DNA from: Lachnospiraceae bacterium
GTDB taxonomy: Bacteria; Bacillota; Clostridia; Lachnospirales; Lachnospiraceae
Assembly: GCA_902363555.1 (NCBI GenBank)
Contig: CABJAM010000003.1
Span: 496,001-560,000, forward strand
Direction: 5' to 3'
Length of the DNA stretch: 64,000 nt
In this document: one piece after another, positions 16,336-24,754 of the stretch
How positions within the stretch are numbered: position 1 is the stretch's first letter
Layout of the letters: every line of letters starts with the position of its first letter
Translations under genes and position numbers: made by a program
Notes under the pieces: model-generated
The model's database searches: none
What the model was told of the DNA's origin: nothing
Seen by the model: the letters and a program-made list of their open reading frames with translations, nothing else

Positions 16336-17499
16336 GTGTGTGAAGAATTGAAAAGGATTTTTGGCCGGCCTATGGTCTATATGCTTTTTATCGGGTGCCT
16401 GCTCATTAATTTGTGGGTGCTTTGGAATTATTCCGGTCAGAGGGATCTTGTAAGCGCCAGCCGTGAGGTGGCGGACCGCCTGACGGATGGGGCAGCCGGT
16501 GGATTTTTACAGGTGAATGCAAAAAACAGCAGCGCCATCGCAAACGATCTGCTGCGTGCGGCTCCGGAGGCGGATAACCTGAGCAGGGAAATCAATATTC
16601 CCACAGTTTTACAGATGGTGGAGGGCGCAGACCGCATGGCGGAGCTTCTGGGGCCCGAGGAGATGGCTACGGCTTACATAAGCGGAATGGATTTAAAGGA
16701 CGGCGCCGCCGATGGCGCCCGAAAGGTTTATGCGCAGTTAGAACCGGTCATGGAGAAGAACCGGGAAGATGGATCGGCCCGCGCGTTTTTTGTACCATGC
16801 CATATGGACTTTTTTGAAATGTTTTCCGGAAATCTGCTGCCGTTTTTGATCGCGGAAAGTATCGTCTGTGCCGTGCTCCTTATGATCAATACGGCCAATG
16901 ACTCATTTTCCTCAAAGCTTACAGGTCTTATATTTACCTGCCAAAAGGGCCGCCGGGTGCAGCGGACCAAGTGTATTTCCGGCCTGCTGGCCGGGCTGGC
17001 GTTTACTGCGACCCTCTGGGGTGTGACCATAGGACTGGCGGCAGTGATATTTCCATTGGGCAGTCTGTGGCGGACGCCGCTGGGGAGCATGATGGTGCTG
17101 GATAAGTTTTACCCGGTCATCCCATGGTTCTCCATGTCATTGATCGCATATATCGGTTTCCAGCTACTGATCGCTCTTGGGTGCGTTGCCCTGTTCTCAA
17201 TGGCGGCCTACGCGCTTGTGCTGCGGCTGCATCAAAGCTTTTCCAGCTTTATGATTCTGGGGTTTGTGAGCGCGCTGATCTATACGATCACATGGGGCTT
17301 TCCAAAAGACAGCGCCGTCTATCTGGCTCTGCAGTGGAATCCTGTGGATTTGGCCCGCAAGGCCGGACACTGGCTGGTCAATGGCAGTTCGTTTATGTCG
17401 CCCCGGTTTTATGAGATCGGAACCTTTGGGTTATGGGCCGTCGCCCTGGCTGCCGTGATTCTTTTGGTGACACGTCGTTTTTATCGGGAAGATTTATGA
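16336..17499 (+). CDS. ABC transporter permease, first subunit
   Basis: Integral membrane protein of about 387 aa: one N-terminal helix (YMLFIGCLLINLWVLW), an extracytoplasmic domain of about 150 residues with no Cys, then five or so helices in the C-terminal half. This is the usual shape of ABC-2 type permeases in peptide/lantibiotic export cassettes. I take GTG 16336 as start because AGGTGG (16325-16330) sits 5 nt upstream and overlaps the stop of the ATPase gene; the long upstream frame inside the ATPase is not credible. Confidence 0.78.
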   Translation: MCEELKRIFGRPMVYMLFIGCLLINLWVLWNYSGQRDLVSASREVADRLTDGAAGGFLQVNAKNSSAIANDLLRAAPEADNLSREINIPTVLQMVEGADRMAELLGPEEMATAYISGMDLKDGAADGARKVYAQLEPVMEKNREDGSARAFFVPCHMDFFEMFSGNLLPFLIAESIVCAVLLMINTANDSFSSKLTGLIFTCQKGRRVQRTKCISGLLAGLAFTATLWGVTIGLAAVIFPLGSLWRTPLGSMMVLDKFYPVIPWFSMSLIAYIGFQLLIALGCVALFSMAAYALVLRLHQSFSSFMILGFVSALIYTITWGFPKDSAVYLALQWNPVDLARKAGHWLVNGSSFMSPRFYEIGTFGLWAVALAAVILLVTRRFYREDL

Positions 17500-17516
17500 T
17501 ATATAAGGAGATTGCT

Positions 17517-18704
17517 ATGATTATAGAAGAAATGAAAAAAATATTGAGAGTGAAGCGGCTATTGCTGCTGGCGGCATTCGCGGTTTTGTATTTTATATTG
17601 TTTTTGAAGCCTTACGTACAGAGCAGTGCGGGAACCTACAGCCAGTACAAAACACTGGGAAAGAAGGTATCCGAAAGCTATGGCGATCCTTTAACCCCGG
17701 ACCACTTCCAGGCCGTGAATGCTGAATATGAGAGGATGGCTGCTTTTCCGGATCAGCCTCTGGCAGATATTAATGCGTTTGTACAAAACGATGAACAGTT
17801 TAAAGCTTATGGTTTTGATGGACTGGAAAACTTTATGAGTGAAGTGGATCGGCTTTCTTATGGGGAGCAGGTGGATTTGATGTCCAGGATTTATGAAAAG
17901 CTTGGTTCCCAAAATATGGATAAAGGAACAGCCCAGTTAATTGATTTAGGTTTTTGGAGAGAACTCGTCGATTGTTACAGGCAGGAAATCCTGTTTTCCT
18001 TAGAGTCGGAAAACGGCACCTCCTATTATGAAAATCTGACAACGGAGCAGAAAGCCCGGGTGCATGCGCGCAATAAAGAGGAGGTTTACAGGCTCCTTCC
18101 GGGAAGAATCCTTGATAATAATTTTGAAGTCCTTCAGTTTCTCGGGGCATTTATGATCCTCAGCGGTATATTTATCGTACTGCCTTATATGGTCAGTGAT
18201 AACCGAAGCCGCATGACGGCATTACAGTATACCTCGGTTAAAGGGCGACGGTATTACTTATATAAGCTGGCGGCGGTGGTCCTGTCGGTTGTAGCCATCC
18301 TTGCTGTGGAACTCATGTTTTATGGCCTGATCGCCGGGATTAACGGGGTATTCGATTACTGGAATGTTTCCGTATCCTCCTTCCTCAGCGGCTTTATCAG
18401 TTGGTTTAACCTGACGCTTGGGCAGTTGTCCATGCTGGCGCTTGGACTGTGCGTATTGCTGGCGGTTGGCATTGCCCTGCTTGTATTTTGTATCACTGCT
18501 TACTGCTCAAACTATATTACAGCCATTGCCTGGCAGTTGCCGTGGGTGGTCCTGGCCGGTGTGTATGGCGGGATTCTTATGATATCCTTTACGGAGATCA
18601 CAGGAAATAAATATGTGACACCGGCGGTGGGGGTCTGCGGTTTCCTGGCGGGCGTCGTCATAGCTTCGGGGCAGTATTTGCTGGAGCGGAAGAAAAATAT
18701 ATAA
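17517..18704 (+). CDS. ABC transporter permease, second subunit
   Basis: Membrane protein of 395 aa with the same plan as the preceding gene: N-terminal helix (LLLLAAFAVLYFILFL), an extracytoplasmic domain of about 180 residues, then about six helices. The start at ATG 17517 follows AAGGAG at 17505-17510; the frame open upstream overlaps the previous gene and lacks an SD. It ends just before a strong terminator, closing the sigma/ABC transcription unit. Confidence 0.8.
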   Translation: MIIEEMKKILRVKRLLLLAAFAVLYFILFLKPYVQSSAGTYSQYKTLGKKVSESYGDPLTPDHFQAVNAEYERMAAFPDQPLADINAFVQNDEQFKAYGFDGLENFMSEVDRLSYGEQVDLMSRIYEKLGSQNMDKGTAQLIDLGFWRELVDCYRQEILFSLESENGTSYYENLTTEQKARVHARNKEEVYRLLPGRILDNNFEVLQFLGAFMILSGIFIVLPYMVSDNRSRMTALQYTSVKGRRYYLYKLAAVVLSVVAILAVELMFYGLIAGINGVFDYWNVSVSSFLSGFISWFNLTLGQLSMLALGLCVLLAVGIALLVFCITAYCSNYITAIAWQLPWVVLAGVYGGILMISFTEITGNKYVTPAVGVCGFLAGVVIASGQYLLERKKNI

Positions 18705-18721
18705 ATATCTGGAATTACAAA

Positions 18722-18748
18722 AAAGAATGGGTCACCCATTCTTTTTTT
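18722..18748 (+). terminator. Intrinsic terminator of the sigma/ABC operon
   Basis: GAATGGGT and ACCCATTC form a tight hairpin (18725-18741) followed by T7. Confidence 0.9.
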
Positions 18749-18863
18749 GCTGGTTTTTGATATAATAGATGTTGATGAAATGTTGATAATCCGGGTTTAA
18801 AATGGAACCGTTGAGAGGAACCGAACTGTTTTACCTAAAACGATCTGTACGGAGGTTATAAAA

Positions 18864-19538
18864 ATGCGGGATAAAATTTTGATTGTGGACGATGAGACGG
18901 ATATTGTCAATATGCTCAGGGATTATTTTGAACTCAACGGCTATGAAGTGATGACGGCCGGCGGTGGAAAAGAGGCGGTCAAAGGGGCGGAAAAGCAGCC
19001 GGATATTATTTTGCTGGATATAAATATGCCGGATATGGACGGCCTTGAGGTGTGCCGGGCAATCCGTAATTTTGTATCCTGTCCGATCCTATTTTTGACG
19101 GCAAGGATCGAGGAAAGTGATAAAATCATGGGCTTCGGTGTGGGCGGCGACGATTATGTGGTCAAGCCCTTTTCCATGGACGAGCTGGGCGCCCGGGTGG
19201 CGGCGCATCTGCGGCGGGAGCGGCGGCAGCGGGAAGCGCCGAGGATCCGGTTTGACGCCGATGCGGCCATTGATTACAGTGCCCGGACGTTTTATTTTAA
19301 AGGACAGGCTTTAAGCCTTGCCCCGAAGGAATTTGATATTATCGAGCTTTTATCCACCTATGCCGGACAGGTATTTGACAAGGAACGGATATACGAGCAC
19401 GTCTGGGGCTATGACAGTGACGGCGACAGCACCGTGGTGGCGGAGCATGTGCGGCGTATCCGTGCCAAGCTTACGGCAGCCGGAGCGCCATCCTATGTGG
19501 AAACTGTGTGGGGGGTGGGATATCGTTGGAAAAAATAA
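18864..19538 (+). CDS. OmpR-family response regulator
   Basis: Response regulator of 224 aa. Receiver: acidic pair D9/D10 in LIVDDETD, phospho-acceptor Asp in LLDINMPDMDG (about residue 52), Thr in FLTAR, Lys in VVKPF. The C-terminal winged helix runs from LSLAPKEFDIIELL to VWGVGYRWKK. A TATAAT at 18761-18766 lies upstream. It overlaps the kinase gene by 13 nt. It directly follows the sigma/ABC unit and probably regulates it. Confidence 0.94.
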   Translation: MRDKILIVDDETDIVNMLRDYFELNGYEVMTAGGGKEAVKGAEKQPDIILLDINMPDMDGLEVCRAIRNFVSCPILFLTARIEESDKIMGFGVGGDDYVVKPFSMDELGARVAAHLRRERRQREAPRIRFDADAAIDYSARTFYFKGQALSLAPKEFDIIELLSTYAGQVFDKERIYEHVWGYDSDGDSTVVAEHVRRIRAKLTAAGAPSYVETVWGVGYRWKK

Positions 19539-20740
19539 AATGGTTCAGACGGCATAAAAAGCGGCCGTCTTCCCTGAAATGGAGTTTTATCCCCTATATG
19601 CTCGTGATGGTCGCCGCCGCTTTTATGGGGCTGATGGCTGTCGGTCTGGGAACCAATGAGCTTCAGAGCTGGCTCAGTTATAATTACAGTTACAGTGAAC
19701 CGGTCCGGTTTGAAACCCTGGTTGACGATGAAGGGCATTCGCTAAAAATGGTTCACAGCCAGGACATTTGGGTGGACCCTGTGTATAAGTTTTTGGATGA
19801 ATTTATTAATGTGGCTCAATTTGTTGTGGGAACGCTGTGGGTCGTGTTCTGTTTTGGCCTTCCCGGTCTGTTATTTTATAAAAATAAACTAAAAAAACCG
19901 CTGGCGGAGCTGATGTCGGCCGCGGATAAAATTTCGGATAATAACCTGGATTTTAGTGTGAGCTATGAAAGCAGCGATGAGATGGGGGCGCTGTGCGCGT
20001 CTTTTGAGAAGATGCGTTCCCAACTGGAGGAAAATAATCTGGAAATGTGGCGGCAGATGGATGAGCGTAAACGGCTCAACGCGGCCTTTTCCCATGATCT
20101 GCGCACACCGCTGACCGTTTTAAAGGGCCAGAGCGAGATGATCCTCAAATACGCTCCCGAAGGCCGTATGTCCATGGAAAAGCTTCTGTCCACAGTGGAA
20201 ACGATGCAGCGCCATATTATCCGTCTGGAAAAATATACGGAAAATATGAACCAGCTCCAGCGGCTGGAGGATATTCAGATTGAGAAAAAGGAGATCGCTT
20301 TAAGCCAGCTTACGGCCGGGATGGCGGACTGCGCCGGGGCTGTGTGCGGCAAAGAAAAGGTATTTGAGCTGGACTGCCCGGAACCGGAGGCAACGGTTCT
20401 GCTCCTGGATTATGAAATATTTATGCAGGTGTTTGAAAATCTCTTGTCCAATGGGGTGCGCTATGCCTATAAAAAATTTTCTGCATCGCTTAACCTAAAG
20501 GATGGTTTACTGTATCTTGAGGTGCTTGATGACGGCCGGGGATTTTCTGACAAAATGCTGGACAATGCCACAAAGCCTTTTTCTTCGGAAGCCAAGGGCG
20601 CAGATGAGGGCGGACATTTCGGCATTGGGCTGAGTATTTGCAGGATTTTGTGTGAAAAGCACGGTGGATTTATTAAGGTTGGGAATAAAAATGGCGGGTG
20701 CGTCTGTGCAGCTTTTTTGGTGGATGAATCCGTGGTATAG
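19526..20740 (+). CDS. Sensor histidine kinase (HAMP-containing)
   Basis: Membrane kinase of about 404 aa. Two membrane helices flank a short extracytoplasmic segment of about 70 residues, followed by HAMP-like LAELMSAADKISDNNL, the H-box FSHDLRTPLTVLKGQ with the phospho-His, N-box FENLLSNGVRYA, and G-boxes DDGRGF and GGHFGIGLSIC. The start is uncertain: TTG 19526 has GGTGGGA at good distance, while GTG 19508 has no SD. It partners the overlapping regulator gene. Confidence 0.9.
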   Translation: MEKIKWFRRHKKRPSSLKWSFIPYMLVMVAAAFMGLMAVGLGTNELQSWLSYNYSYSEPVRFETLVDDEGHSLKMVHSQDIWVDPVYKFLDEFINVAQFVVGTLWVVFCFGLPGLLFYKNKLKKPLAELMSAADKISDNNLDFSVSYESSDEMGALCASFEKMRSQLEENNLEMWRQMDERKRLNAAFSHDLRTPLTVLKGQSEMILKYAPEGRMSMEKLLSTVETMQRHIIRLEKYTENMNQLQRLEDIQIEKKEIALSQLTAGMADCAGAVCGKEKVFELDCPEPEATVLLLDYEIFMQVFENLLSNGVRYAYKKFSASLNLKDGLLYLEVLDDGRGFSDKMLDNATKPFSSEAKGADEGGHFGIGLSICRILCEKHGGFIKVGNKNGGCVCAAFLVDESVV

Positions 20741-20821
20741 CTGGAGCTGCCGGTGAAATATAAGCTGCTCATGGATTATAACCAAAGACGCGTGGTGTAT
20801 AAATAAACATATAAACATGGG

Positions 20822-20841
20822 GCCGCCAAACTTCTGGCGGC
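20822..20841 (+). terminator. Hairpin after the kinase gene
   Basis: GCCGCCA (20822-20828) and TGGCGGC (20835-20841) form a tight stem; only a weak T-tract follows, so termination is likely but not certain. The rest of 20842-20990 shows no gene. Confidence 0.55.
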
Positions 20842-21002
20842 TCTTAACATATATGGATACGCTTCATCGCTGTATCTTTTCTGATGACAAGAAAGCAAAA
20901 TTGTTCCCCACAAAGCCAGTTTGTTTCTTGTTGGTTTCCAGTGAAATTGGTAAACTTTTATTATTAAAACAAGTAATTTGAAAAGCATTTGGAGGAATGA
21001 TG

Positions 21003-22238
21003 ATGAGTGTTCAGGACTGTGTGGAGGAGCGGCTGTTATTATATATGGGCATGGCCTATAACGGTTACGGACTGTGGACATGGTATTTTGGGGAAAAGGG
21101 CACGCTGTACTATACAAATTGTCCGGCGGCGGAAGAACTCCAGGCCTTTTTCTATCTGGGTGGATGTCTGGACTATGCCCTGACTCTGAAAAATAACGCG
21201 CCGGCTCCGTTTTTAATGAGCGATTCTTTAGGACTTATATGGCTGGGTGAGTATATCGTCCATCCGGGCCAGGAGCTGCGTTTTTTTGTGGTGGGGCCGG
21301 CCTTTCAATCACGGGTATCCGTTTTTGGACTGGGGGATGCGTTACAGAATATGCATTTTTCACCGGAGCTGCAGCACAGCTATATGAATTTACTGATGAA
21401 GATGCCCGTCGTTAATTTGCAGCAATTCAAATGCCTGGCACGGATGCTTCACTACACTATCGGTTTTTCTGACATGCAGGGGATGGAAATTAAATATCAG
21501 GTTACGGAGCGGAGCACGCCGGAACGACCGGATTTTTCGGAGACGATCGATTACGAACAGGCCAATCACCGGGAAAAAATACTGCTCCAATATGTGTCGG
21601 ATGGAAATCCTAATTTTGGCGATGTTTTAGATGTTTTTAATGATTATGATATGTATGGCTTGAAAGAAAACAGCCCGGCGCGTTTGGTGAAAAACCGGAT
21701 GCTCATTTTTACGTCGCACTGTGCTGCGGCTGCCATGGAGAGCGGCGTGCCTTTGCTGGAAGCCAAAGCGATGGAGGCTGACTATATACGGATGATCGAG
21801 CAGCAAATCACGGCCACAAGCCTGATCCAACTGTGCAAAAGGATGCTGGGAGATTTTATTTCGCAGGTCGAAGCGCACAGGGAAAGTACGTTGCTGTCCA
21901 AGCCTGTCCAGCAATGCTGCGCCTATGTAAAAAAGCATATGACAGAGACGATAAGCCTGAAGGTGCTCGCAGACTATACCGGATATTCCGAGTATTATTT
22001 AGCTCGCCGGTTCCAGCGGGAAATGGGGATCAAGCTGCTGGACTACATAAAGCAGGTCCGTCTGGATTACGCTAAGATTTTATTATCCACAACCAACCTG
22101 ACGGTTCAGGTGATCAGTGAAAAGCTGCAGTTTGGCTCCAGAAATTATTTTACAAAAAAATTTAAAGAATATACAGGATTAAGCCCTGCCGAATTTCGAC
22201 AAAGTGCGTGGGGAAATAAAGGGGGAGCGGATGAATGA
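21003..22238 (+). CDS. AraC-family transcriptional regulator
   Basis: Regulator of about 411 aa. The first 300 residues form an uncharacterised sensor region, without a clear cupin or receiver motif. The C-terminal 100 residues hold the double HTH: AYVKKHMTETISLKVLADY, then YYLARRFQREMGIKLLDYI, and the second helix set ISEKLQFGSRNYFTKKFKEY with TGLSPAEFR. Three ATGs stand in a row at 20997-21005; GGAGG at 20991-20995 fits the third (21003) best. It overlaps the next gene (ATGA) and probably controls the VOC/SDR genes behind it. Confidence 0.88.
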   Translation: MSVQDCVEERLLLYMGMAYNGYGLWTWYFGEKGTLYYTNCPAAEELQAFFYLGGCLDYALTLKNNAPAPFLMSDSLGLIWLGEYIVHPGQELRFFVVGPAFQSRVSVFGLGDALQNMHFSPELQHSYMNLLMKMPVVNLQQFKCLARMLHYTIGFSDMQGMEIKYQVTERSTPERPDFSETIDYEQANHREKILLQYVSDGNPNFGDVLDVFNDYDMYGLKENSPARLVKNRMLIFTSHCAAAAMESGVPLLEAKAMEADYIRMIEQQITATSLIQLCKRMLGDFISQVEAHRESTLLSKPVQQCCAYVKKHMTETISLKVLADYTGYSEYYLARRFQREMGIKLLDYIKQVRLDYAKILLSTTNLTVQVISEKLQFGSRNYFTKKFKEYTGLSPAEFRQSAWGNKGGADE

Positions 22239-22465
22239 AATTTGCAAAAAATTTTGACCCGGTGGGATTTTGGAAGGCTGTGATGCAGTGCCGCGGCGAG
22301 GTAAGGTTTTGTTCCATGCAGGGTGACATTTTAAATCTTAAATCAACGCTGGCCCAATATGTGTTCTCTTCCGTTCTGGGGAGAAAGGATTTAATCGACG
22401 GCGGCCGGATCGAGTTCGAGAACGAAGCGGACAGAGAACGGCTCAGGCCTTATATGGAGGAATAG
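22235..22465 (+). CDS. Small protein of unknown function (76 aa) in the AraC operon
   Basis: I do not recognise this family. It is translationally coupled to the AraC gene (4-nt overlap) and ends 2 nt before the VOC gene. The product is soluble and has two Cys (MQCRGEVRFCS) and a basic/aromatic N-terminus (MKFAKNFDPVGFWKAV). Its tight packing in the operon supports it as real. The region VFSSVLGRKDLIDGGRIEFENE could be a short beta-rich fold. Function unknown. Confidence 0.65.
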   Translation: MKFAKNFDPVGFWKAVMQCRGEVRFCSMQGDILNLKSTLAQYVFSSVLGRKDLIDGGRIEFENEADRERLRPYMEE

Positions 22466-22467
22466 TT

Positions 22468-22956
22468 ATGGATGAAGCATTGACAAAGGGTGTCTTTCAG
22501 GTAGGTATATTAGTAAGTGATATTGATGAATGTCTCAGGTTATTTTGCGATGTACTGGGCATGCATGTTGTGTTTGAGGCCAGAAACCAGATCCAGACGG
22601 CCAAAGGGTTATCCGGCGTGGATGAACAGGTCATGGATGTTCTGATGCTTCACGGTGAGTCGGGTGTGGATCTGGAGATCCACCGGTATGTTTCACCAAA
22701 GGGGCAGGAGGTAACGCCTTTGAATCATAATGATATCGGCTCCATGCATTTTATGCTGAAGGTGCGCGACATGGTTCAGGTCGTTGAAGCTGTTACGGCG
22801 CTGGGGTATGAAATGATGACGCCCATCGTATCAAGTAAGGCGATACCGGGCTTTAAATATGCTTATTTTCGCGGGCCGGACGGTATTATGATCGAGCTTC
22901 ACGAGGGGGATTGTGTCATTCCCCGGGGCTATGATGCAAAAGGAGGAGCAAAATGA
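22468..22956 (+). CDS. VOC-family (glyoxalase/dioxygenase-fold) protein
   Basis: Protein of 162 aa with the paired beta-alpha-beta-beta-beta modules of the vicinal-oxygen-chelate fold: VFQVGILVSDIDECLRLF at the start, SMHFMLKVRDM in the middle and FRGPDGIMIELHEGD at the end, where the Glu is a typical metal ligand. Possible activities include epimerase, lyase or dioxygenase-like chemistry; substrate not deducible. It overlaps the SDR gene by 4 nt, implying one short catabolic pathway with that enzyme. Confidence 0.86.
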   Translation: MDEALTKGVFQVGILVSDIDECLRLFCDVLGMHVVFEARNQIQTAKGLSGVDEQVMDVLMLHGESGVDLEIHRYVSPKGQEVTPLNHNDIGSMHFMLKVRDMVQVVEAVTALGYEMMTPIVSSKAIPGFKYAYFRGPDGIMIELHEGDCVIPRGYDAKGGAK

Positions 22957-23720
22957 GTTTTTTGGATGCGTTTCAACTGGATGGACATGTGGCTGTTGTT
23001 ACCGGCGGCGGTACCGGCATTGGCCGGGGCTGCGCCCTGATGCTTGCACAGGCGGGAGCGGATATCGTGGTGGCCGGACGGCGCGAAGCGCCGCTGAAAG
23101 CTGTGTGTGGGGACATACAAAAGCTTGGTAAAAGGGCGATGTATGTCTGTGGTGATCTGAGCGATGAAAAAAACTGTGAGAGGGTTGTGGCGCGCTGTAT
23201 CGAACAGTTTGGACGCCTGGATATACTGATCAACAGTGCGGGAACGCGGGGGGCAAATGGCGATCTGGCCCAGGAGCTTTCCACGGAAAACTATAAACAT
23301 ACGATGGCGGTGGATCTGGATGCCACAATCTATATGGTAAAATATGCATATCCACACTGTGTGCAGGCCGGCGGCGGGTCCATCATAAATATCGCTTCAC
23401 TGGCCGCCTTACAGGCCAGAGGCCCTGTTGTATATTCTGCGGCAAAGGGGGCCATACGGAGTTTTTCGCGAACACTGGCCAAGCGCCTTGGTCCGGATAA
23501 AATACGGGTAAATACAATCTATCCAGGGCTCATTATTACTGAGATGACCGAGGGTATCCTGGAGCGGCCCGAGCTGGAAAGGCATTATCGCGAGGAATCC
23601 CCTCTGGGTCTGCTGGGGGCGGTTGAGGATATTGCCTATTGCGCATTATACCTTGCCGCTGATTCCGGCAGATTTGTAACCGGACAGGATTTTATTATTG
23701 ATGGCGGCGCGACGATTTAA
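22953..23720 (+). CDS. Short-chain dehydrogenase/reductase (SDR)
   Basis: Classical SDR of 255 aa. NAD(P)-binding TGGGTGIG (about residues 17-24), a DLSD turn, NSAG (about 91-94), active-site Ser in NIASLAAL, then YSAAK with catalytic Tyr and Lys, and a C-terminal GQDFIIDGG. The absence of an obvious NADP-selecting Arg cluster after strand two except GRRE leaves cofactor choice open. It is the last gene of the AraC-VOC-SDR operon and probably oxidises or reduces a hydroxyl or keto group of the same substrate. Confidence 0.93.
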   Translation: MSFLDAFQLDGHVAVVTGGGTGIGRGCALMLAQAGADIVVAGRREAPLKAVCGDIQKLGKRAMYVCGDLSDEKNCERVVARCIEQFGRLDILINSAGTRGANGDLAQELSTENYKHTMAVDLDATIYMVKYAYPHCVQAGGGSIINIASLAALQARGPVVYSAAKGAIRSFSRTLAKRLGPDKIRVNTIYPGLIITEMTEGILERPELERHYREESPLGLLGAVEDIAYCALYLAADSGRFVTGQDFIIDGGATI

Positions 23721-23774
23721 AAAAGCCTGGTATATTTTTGATTTGTAGATAAAAAGTTGATAATTGTTATATAA

Positions 23775-23854
23775 AATAACTCCTGTAAAGTAAATGGACA
23801 TGATTGTGCCTGGCGGCCCGATCATCACTATACTTGAAAGGAGTTATTTTTTTT
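23775..23854 (+). terminator. Terminator/attenuator whose 3' arm contains the next gene's SD
   Basis: AATAACTCCT (23775-23784) pairs perfectly with AGGAGTTATT (23839-23848), followed by a run of T to 23854 and then ATG 23855. The SD AAGGAG of the ABC gene lies in the right arm, so the fold both ends the SDR transcript and would hide the ribosome binding site. Confidence 0.7.
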
Positions 23855-24754
23855 ATGGAAAAACAAACAATCAAAATTGAACATCTGAATAAGTTTTATG
23901 GAAGGAAGCAGGCGCTTTTTGATATTAATTTAACGATCGGGCCGGGGATGTTCGGCCTGCTGGGCAGAAACGGCGCCGGTAAGACGACGCTGATGAAAAC
24001 ATTGGCCACGCTGCTTTCTAAAAAGGACGGGAAGGTGAGCGTCTGCGGGGTACCGCTGGAAAACACCGCCGAAATACGCCGGCTGATCGGTTATCTGCCC
24101 CAGGACTTTTCCATGTATCCGTCCATGAGTGTATTGGAGGCCATGGATTATCTGGGGATTCTCTCCGGTATGCCGGCGAAAGCCCGCAGGGAGCGGACGG
24201 AGCTTTTGCTCCACCGGGTCAATCTGGATGAACATAAGCATAAAAAAGTCCGGGCCCTGTCCGGCGGAATGAAGCGCCGTCTTGGCATTGCCCAGGCGCT
24301 GCTCCATGAGCCGGAGGTGCTCATTGTGGATGAACCGACGGCCGGTCTGGACCCGGAGGAGCGCATACGTTTCCGTAATCTTTTGTGCGAGGTGGCACAG
24401 GAGCGGATCGTGATCTTATCCACCCACATTGTGGGCGATATTGAAGCGACCTGCGAGAATGTGGCGATCCTCAACGAAGGTCATCTGCTGTATGACGGCA
24501 CTGTGGACGGACTGCTTTCCCGGGCGGAGGGCAAGGTGTTTTCCATAGAGGCCGATAAGCGGGAGCTGCCCCTTCTTAAAAAAGAATATTGTATTACAAG
24601 TATGCACACCCAGGGCAAAAGAACGATGGTGCGTCTGATCTCGGATATGCCGGTGGCCGAGGGCACAGCCTGCGAACCCAATATTGAGGATGCCTATATG
24701 CTTTATCTTTTTGAAAACGGCGCGGGGATGGAAGGCCTGGGAGGTGAGTTTTAA
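23855..24754 (+). CDS. ABC transporter ATP-binding protein
   Basis: Exporter ATPase of 299 aa: Walker A GRNGAGKTT, Q-loop YLPQDFSMY, signature LSGGMKRRLGIAQAL, Walker B LIVDEPTAGLDP and H-loop STHIVGD all intact, with a C-terminal extension after about residue 215. ATG 23855 is preferred over the longer frame from 23804, which has no SD. It overlaps the permease gene by 1 nt. It is similar in plan to the ATPase at 15465-16325 but belongs to a separate cassette without its own regulators. Confidence 0.92.
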   Translation: MEKQTIKIEHLNKFYGRKQALFDINLTIGPGMFGLLGRNGAGKTTLMKTLATLLSKKDGKVSVCGVPLENTAEIRRLIGYLPQDFSMYPSMSVLEAMDYLGILSGMPAKARRERTELLLHRVNLDEHKHKKVRALSGGMKRRLGIAQALLHEPEVLIVDEPTAGLDPEERIRFRNLLCEVAQERIVILSTHIVGDIEATCENVAILNEGHLLYDGTVDGLLSRAEGKVFSIEADKRELPLLKKEYCITSMHTQGKRTMVRLISDMPVAEGTACEPNIEDAYMLYLFENGAGMEGLGGEF

